Shown here piece by piece: positions 60,045-64,000 of a DNA stretch of 64,000 nucleotides. How positions within the stretch are numbered: position 1 is the first letter of the stretch; each line of letters opens with the position of its first letter. The notes beneath the pieces are model-generated. The model made no database searches, was not told where the DNA came from, and saw only the letters and a program-made list of their open reading frames with translations. The translations under genes were made by a program, and so were the position numbers. The stretch is from positions 1-64,000 of the forward strand of contig NZ_BCTW01000002.1 of the NCBI RefSeq assembly GCF_001590965.1, given 5' to 3'. This DNA comes from Novosphingobium lentum NBRC 107847. Its GTDB lineage: Bacteria > Pseudomonadota > Alphaproteobacteria > Sphingomonadales > Sphingomonadaceae.

Positions 60045-62435
60045 TCACAAGGGCTGGCCATCCTTGTCGCGATAGATGTCGCGGCGGCCGACGTGGTTGG
60101 CGGGGCCGACGAAGCCGTCCGCCTCCATTCGTTCCACCCATTTCGATGCGGTGTTGTAGCCCACGCCCATCTGGCGCTGGATCCAGCTGGCCGAGGCTTT
60201 CTGGCTTTCGAACACCAGCTGGCACACCTGCCGGTACTTGCGCTCGTCCGGGTTGTCGGACGCGGTCGCGTCGAGATCGTCGAAGCCGAAGCCGCCGTCC
60301 TCGGGTTCCTCGGTGACCGAATCGACGTATTCGGGGCTGCCCTGGCTGCGCCAGTGATCGGCCACGCGTTCGACTTCCTCGTCGCTCACGAACGGGCCGT
60401 GGACGCGCTTGATCGGGTCGGTGGCGGGCTTGTACAGCATGTCGCCCTTGCCCAGCAGCTGTTCGGCGCCCTGTTCGCCCAGGATGGTGCGGCTGTCGAT
60501 GCGACTGGTCACGGCAAAGCTGATGCGCGTGGGCAGGTTGGCCTTGATCACACCGGTGATGACATCGACCGACGGGCGCTGCGTGGCCATGATCAGGTGG
60601 ATGCCCGCCGCGCGGCTTTTCTGGCTCAGCCGCTGGATCAGCACCTCGATTTCCTTGCCGACGGTGACCATGAGATCGGCGAGTTCGTCGACGATCACCA
60701 CGATCTGCGGAAGCACCTGGAAATCGAGCTGCTGTTCCTCGAACATTTCCTCGCCGCTGTCGGGATCGAAACCTACCTGGATGCGGCGGCCCAGCGGCTT
60801 GCCCTTGGATGCGGCGGCGCGGATCTTCTCGTTGAAGCCCGAGATGTTGCGCACGCCGATGCTGCTCATCATGCGATAGCGGCGCTCCATTTCCTCCACC
60901 GCCCACTTCAGCGCGCGCACCGCCTTGGCCGGTTCGGTGACCACGGGCGAAAGCAGGTGCGGAATGTCGTCGTAGCTTTTCAGCTCGAGCACTTTGGGAT
61001 CGACCAGGATCAGGCGGCACTGCGCCGGCGTCAGACGGTACAGCAGCGACAGCAGGATGCAGTTGAGCCCCACCGACTTGCCCGATCCGGTGGTGCCCGC
61101 GACCAGCAAGTGGGGCATGGCCGCCAGATCGGCGACAATCGGCTCGCCCGAAATATCCTGCCCCAGAATGATCGGCAGCAGCGCGCGCGAATTGACGAAC
61201 GTGTCGCAGGCCACGATCTCGCGGAACGAGACCATCTGGCGGTCGGCATTGGGCAGTTCGATGCCCATCACCGTGCGCCCCGGGATCGACGAGACACGCG
61301 CCGAGATCGCGCTCATGTTGCGGGCGATATCGTCGGCCAGCCCGATCACGCGGCTGGCCTTGATCCCCGGCGCGGGTTCCAGTTCGTACATCGTCACCAC
61401 CGGGCCGGTGCGCACGGCGGTGATTTCACCCTTCACGTTGAAATCGTCGAGCACGTTCTCGAGCAGGCGCGCGTTGCGCTCCAGCGCCAGCTTGTCGATC
61501 TTCTTGATCGACCCGGCGGGCACTTCGTTGAGGATGTCGAGGCCGGGCAGTTCGTACTTGTCGAACAGGTCGCCCTGCTTGCTGCGCGCGTTGAGCTGCG
61601 CCGGCGACGGCGGGCGCGAGGGATCGGTGATTTCGGTGGTCTTGCGCGGGATCGCCTCGACCACGGGTTCGGGCTTCGCCGCCCTGGGCGCACGCAGCTT
61701 GCGGCCCGCGTCGGCCACGAACGGCAGGGCGCTTTTTTCGCCGCCTTCGCGTGGCGCACGGCGCAGCGAGAGCGGCAGCGCCATCAGCCCGGCCCAGTCG
61801 AACGCGAACACCCGGCCAACCGAGACCAGCCCACCGGCGAGGCACACCAGCGCCAGCGCCAGGATCGCCCAGCCTTGCGCCGCGTGGGGCAGCAGCCGCG
61901 TCATGCCATGGACCGCCGCCGCGCCGAGCAGCCCGGCCAGGCCGCCCAGCCCGGCGGGCAGCGTGCCGCCGGGTCCCGTGAACGTCAGCGACAGCGTGGT
62001 GCCGATCAGCGCCATCGCGAACAGCAGCAGCAGAGTAGGCCGCCACCAGCGCGTGGGCGGGGCGAGGTCTTCCTCCGCATCGATATCGGCGTCGATCGTG
62101 TCGCCCGCCGCGTCCCACAGGCGCTTGGCGAAAACATAGATCAGCGGCAGCAGCAGCACCGCGCAGAACCCGAACAGGAACAGCGCACGCTCAGCCGCCC
62201 ACGCGCCGGGCAGGCCCATCCAGTTGGCGACCGTGCCGCCCGCCGCCGTGCTGACCGAGGGGTCGGTCTGGCTGTAAGTCGCCAGCGCGATGCCCAGAAA
62301 CAGCATCGCCGCGAACAGCACCGCGCCGCCCGCCAGCTCAAGGCTGCGCTTCAGCCCGCGCCGCAGCACCGCGCGCCAGTCCGCGTTCGGTCCGCGCGCC
62401 GTGCCCTTCGCTGGTGTGATCGCCCGAGATGCCAT
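60045..62435 (-). CDS. ftsK: DNA translocase FtsK
   Basis: 796 aa. Four or so N-terminal membrane segments (about 30-190) are followed by a linker, the motor (Walker A VAGTTGSGKSVGLN, Walker B IVVIVDELADLMV) and the C-terminal gamma winged helix (ASASWIQRQMGVGYNTASKW) that reads KOPS sites. It pumps chromosome ends through the closing septum and activates XerCD at dif. The start at 62435 has AAGGGTAGG upstream. Confidence 0.95.
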   Translation of the reverse strand: MASRAITPAKGTARGPNADWRAVLRRGLKRSLELAGGAVLFAAMLFLGIALATYSQTDPSVSTAAGGTVANWMGLPGAWAAERALFLFGFCAVLLLPLIYVFAKRLWDAAGDTIDADIDAEEDLAPPTRWWRPTLLLLFAMALIGTTLSLTFTGPGGTLPAGLGGLAGLLGAAAVHGMTRLLPHAAQGWAILALALVCLAGGLVSVGRVFAFDWAGLMALPLSLRRAPREGGEKSALPFVADAGRKLRAPRAAKPEPVVEAIPRKTTEITDPSRPPSPAQLNARSKQGDLFDKYELPGLDILNEVPAGSIKKIDKLALERNARLLENVLDDFNVKGEITAVRTGPVVTMYELEPAPGIKASRVIGLADDIARNMSAISARVSSIPGRTVMGIELPNADRQMVSFREIVACDTFVNSRALLPIILGQDISGEPIVADLAAMPHLLVAGTTGSGKSVGLNCILLSLLYRLTPAQCRLILVDPKVLELKSYDDIPHLLSPVVTEPAKAVRALKWAVEEMERRYRMMSSIGVRNISGFNEKIRAAASKGKPLGRRIQVGFDPDSGEEMFEEQQLDFQVLPQIVVIVDELADLMVTVGKEIEVLIQRLSQKSRAAGIHLIMATQRPSVDVITGVIKANLPTRISFAVTSRIDSRTILGEQGAEQLLGKGDMLYKPATDPIKRVHGPFVSDEEVERVADHWRSQGSPEYVDSVTEEPEDGGFGFDDLDATASDNPDERKYRQVCQLVFESQKASASWIQRQMGVGYNTASKWVERMEADGFVGPANHVGRRDIYRDKDGQPL

Positions 62436-62527
62436 GAACCCTACCCTTCGCGGCCCATCATGCGCCACGAGGGGAGTCACCGTCAAGAATCCATGGGAAT
62501 CCGGCGAGTCCCGATACGACGAACCGA

Positions 62528-63073
62528 TCAGGACAGCCCGTCGATCGCCGCAAAACCGTGGCATTGGAGCCGGGCAGCGCGGCGCGCGGTCATGCCGCCC
62601 AGCGCGATCACCGGGCGCCGCGACAGGCGCGCCAGCAGCTGGAACCGCAACGGCCCCAGCACGCGCCCGCCGGGATGGCTGCGCGTGGCGTGGACCGGCG
62701 AGAGCAGCACCGCGTCGGCACCGGCGGCGCGGCGCAACTCGCGGGGCCCGTGCGCCGTAGCCAGCCGCAGCCCGCCTGTCCGCCGCCCCAGCGTCGTCGC
62801 ATCGCCATAAGCCCCATCGGCGCCCCACCGCTTGGCGAGCGCAGCAGAACCCGCCAGCACCAGCACCAATCCCCGCGTCCGACCCAGCTTGCGCAACGCC
62901 GCGAACCGCGCTGCCCGCGCCGCCGGATCGAGGTGATAGTGGCGGAAAATCACCCCGCTGCCGCGCGGCAGGCGGCGGATCGCGCGCGCCAGCACCGCAT
63001 CGTTGCGCGCATCGCTCAGCAGCCACACGCGGGGAACGGCGGCGTTTCCAGACAGGCTATGGCGCTTCGACAC
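62528..63073 (-). CDS. Thiamine-phosphate-synthase-like (ThiE-type) protein
   Basis: 181 aa TIM-barrel fragment-type protein. VWLLSDARNDAVL, SGVIFRHYHLD, LLSPVHATRSHPGG and PVIALGGMTA follow the ThiE pattern. True ThiE has conserved diphosphate and Mg residues that are only partly visible, so it may be a diverged paralogue (TenI-like) or a truncated synthase. I chose GTG 63073; ATG 63097 would overlap the divergent gene start. Confidence 0.75.
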   Translation of the reverse strand: MSKRHSLSGNAAVPRVWLLSDARNDAVLARAIRRLPRGSGVIFRHYHLDPAARAARFAALRKLGRTRGLVLVLAGSAALAKRWGADGAYGDATTLGRRTGGLRLATAHGPRELRRAAGADAVLLSPVHATRSHPGGRVLGPLRFQLLARLSRRPVIALGGMTARRAARLQCHGFAAIDGLS

Positions 63074-63095
63074 GGCCCCGCTATAGCAGCGCGCC

Positions 63096-63791
63096 ATGCC
63101 AGTAACACCACCCGGAACAGACCCCGCAACCGCCGCCGCCAGGCTCGTCAATGTCCGCGCGCGCATCGCCCACGCCGCCGCCATCGCCCGGCGCGAAGCC
63201 GGTGACATAACGCTCGTCGCGGTGTCCAAAACGCACCCGGCCGAGGCGATTGCGCCGCTGATCGCCGCCGGACAGCGCGTGTTCGGCGAGAACCGCGTGC
63301 AGGAAGCACAGGCCAAATGGCCCGAATTGCGCGACCGGCACCCCGACATCGCACTGCATCTGGTTGGCCAGCTGCAATCGAACAAAGCGGACGAGGCGGT
63401 GGCGCTGTTCGACTGCATCCATTCGCTCGACCGCCCCAGCCTGCTGACCGCGCTCGCCCGCGCGATGGACAAGGCCGGCCGCCGCGTGCCGTGCTTCGTG
63501 CAGGTCAACATCGGCGCCGAGGACCAGAAGGGCGGTTGCGCGATCGCCGACCTGCCCGCGCTGCTGACACAGGCGCGCGGCGCGGACCTGCCGCTCGCCG
63601 GGCTGATGTGCGTGCCGCCCGCCGGGATCGAACCCGCCCCGTTCTTCGCGCTGCTCGACAAGCTGGCGGTGGACCATGGCCTCACCGGCGCTGGCCTGAG
63701 CATGGGCATGAGCGACGATTTCGAAACCGCGATCCTGATGGGCGCCACCCATGTGCGCGTGGGCAGCGCGCTGTTCGGGGCGCGGGGGTGA
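63096..63791 (+). CDS. YggS/PROSC-family PLP-binding protein
   Basis: 231 aa. The PLP Lys is in LVAVSKTHPAEAI; FGENRVQEAQAKWPEL, LVGQLQSNKADEAV and GLSMGMSDDFETAI are family hallmarks. It keeps PLP and amino-acid pools balanced and has no known enzyme activity. It is divergent from the ThiE-like gene. Confidence 0.93.
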   Translation: MPVTPPGTDPATAAARLVNVRARIAHAAAIARREAGDITLVAVSKTHPAEAIAPLIAAGQRVFGENRVQEAQAKWPELRDRHPDIALHLVGQLQSNKADEAVALFDCIHSLDRPSLLTALARAMDKAGRRVPCFVQVNIGAEDQKGGCAIADLPALLTQARGADLPLAGLMCVPPAGIEPAPFFALLDKLAVDHGLTGAGLSMGMSDDFETAILMGATHVRVGSALFGARG

Positions 63792-63820
63792 AGTGTGCGG
63801 GAATGGCGTTGAAGACCAGC

Positions 63821-63902
63821 GGTCCCCGGTCAAGCCCGGGACGACGCGGGAACGGATGTATCGTCGAGGTTTCGTCGTCCCGGACCTGATCGGGGACGAC
63901 GT
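63821..63902. repeat. Inverted intergenic repeat (GTCCCCGGTCAAGCCCGGGACGACG class)
   Basis: GTCCCCGGTCAAGCCCGGGACGACG (from 63822) faces CGTCGTCCCGGACCTGATCGGGGACGACG (from 63874). Such pairs are common between sphingomonad genes. Here they lie between the convergent YggS gene and the partial gene at the window end. Confidence 0.75.
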
Positions 63903-63920
63903 TATCCAACCGCTACCCGA

Positions 63921-64000
63921 TCAAACCACGTGCCGCTTCAGTTCGTCGCCCGACAGCGTCACGACATGCAGCAGGTTCGTCGCCCCAGGCGTACCGAACG
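63921..64000 (-). CDS. 3' end of a probable pyruvate kinase
   Basis: Only the last ~26 codons are in the window. The C-terminus reads FGTPGATNLLHVVTLSGDEL and ends in KRHVV. The GxxGxTN-hydrophobic pattern resembles the C-terminal end of pyruvate kinase. The rest lies beyond 64000, so the call is tentative. Confidence 0.5.
   Translation of the reverse strand, partial: FGTPGATNLLHVVTLSGDELKRHVV

Noticed and set aside
60012..62810. 932-codon plus-strand frame opposite ftsK
   Set aside because: Shadow of ftsK; Arg/His/Gln-rich with no recognisable motif.

Overview
The window is GC-rich, densely packed chromosomal DNA that looks like a sphingomonad alphaproteobacterium (Sphingomonadales, perhaps Novosphingobium). 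The evidence is the PhyR/NepR/EcfG general stress locus with GGAAC-N16/17-CGTT promoters, an FA2H-like fatty-acid hydroxylase beside a GNAT protein (sphingomonads carry 2-hydroxy-acyl sphingolipids), an UrcA protein, HWE-family kinases and sphingomonad-style intergenic palindromes. I see no phage, transposase, rRNA or CRISPR; there is one tRNA (Gln).

Layout. 0.3-2.4 kb: hydroxylase and GNAT acyltransferase. 2.4-11.6 kb: a stress/signalling block with two receiver-only regulators, a four-cysteine Fnr-type regulator, PhyR, a CHASE/HWE kinase, NepR-EcfG, a small hydrophilic protein, an AI-2E family permease, SodB and a PAS-HWE kinase. Four strong EcfG promoter matches (before 2469, 4502, 7329 and 8208) tie it together, plus an overlapping divergent match that could serve the kinase. 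11.6-15.3 kb: a symporter, glmM, a DUF1272 protein and thiD. 15.4-19.2 kb: a protealysin-like protease with its probable emfourin inhibitor, a LOG-family protein, a His/Asp-rich secreted protein and UrcA.

19.4-32.4 kb is the most unusual part. It holds a TPR-SLOG-cyclase-like protein; a Crp-like regulator; a tight operon of two exported caspase-like proteases, a trypsin zymogen, a TIR-TM-TolB/TPR protein and a lipoprotein; and, convergent to it, a SLOG protein fused to two 2TM (SLATT-like) units. I read this as a candidate envelope-linked proteolytic and nucleotide-signalling conflict or stress system. Trypsinogen-type activation after Arg99 by Arg-specific caspases, and TIR-to-SLOG signalling by Thoeris-like logic, are testable inferences and not established.

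32.5-46.9 kb: a methyltransferase, tRNA-Gln, Ppx/GppA and RlmE; an IclR regulator divergent from a beta-oxidation-type operon (SDR, acyl-CoA dehydrogenase, thiolase); flavin reductase, alanine dehydrogenase, thioesterase, oligopeptidase B and aminopeptidase P. 47-51 kb: VOC and cupin proteins, then an EF-hand protein followed by an OmpR-type two-component system. 51-64 kb: an M1 aminopeptidase, a HerA-like ATPase, a fused PabB-PabC with an aminotransferase, a pseudouridine synthase and an ArfB-like hydrolase, FtsK, a ThiE-like protein, a YggS-type PLP protein, and the 3' end of a probable pyruvate kinase.
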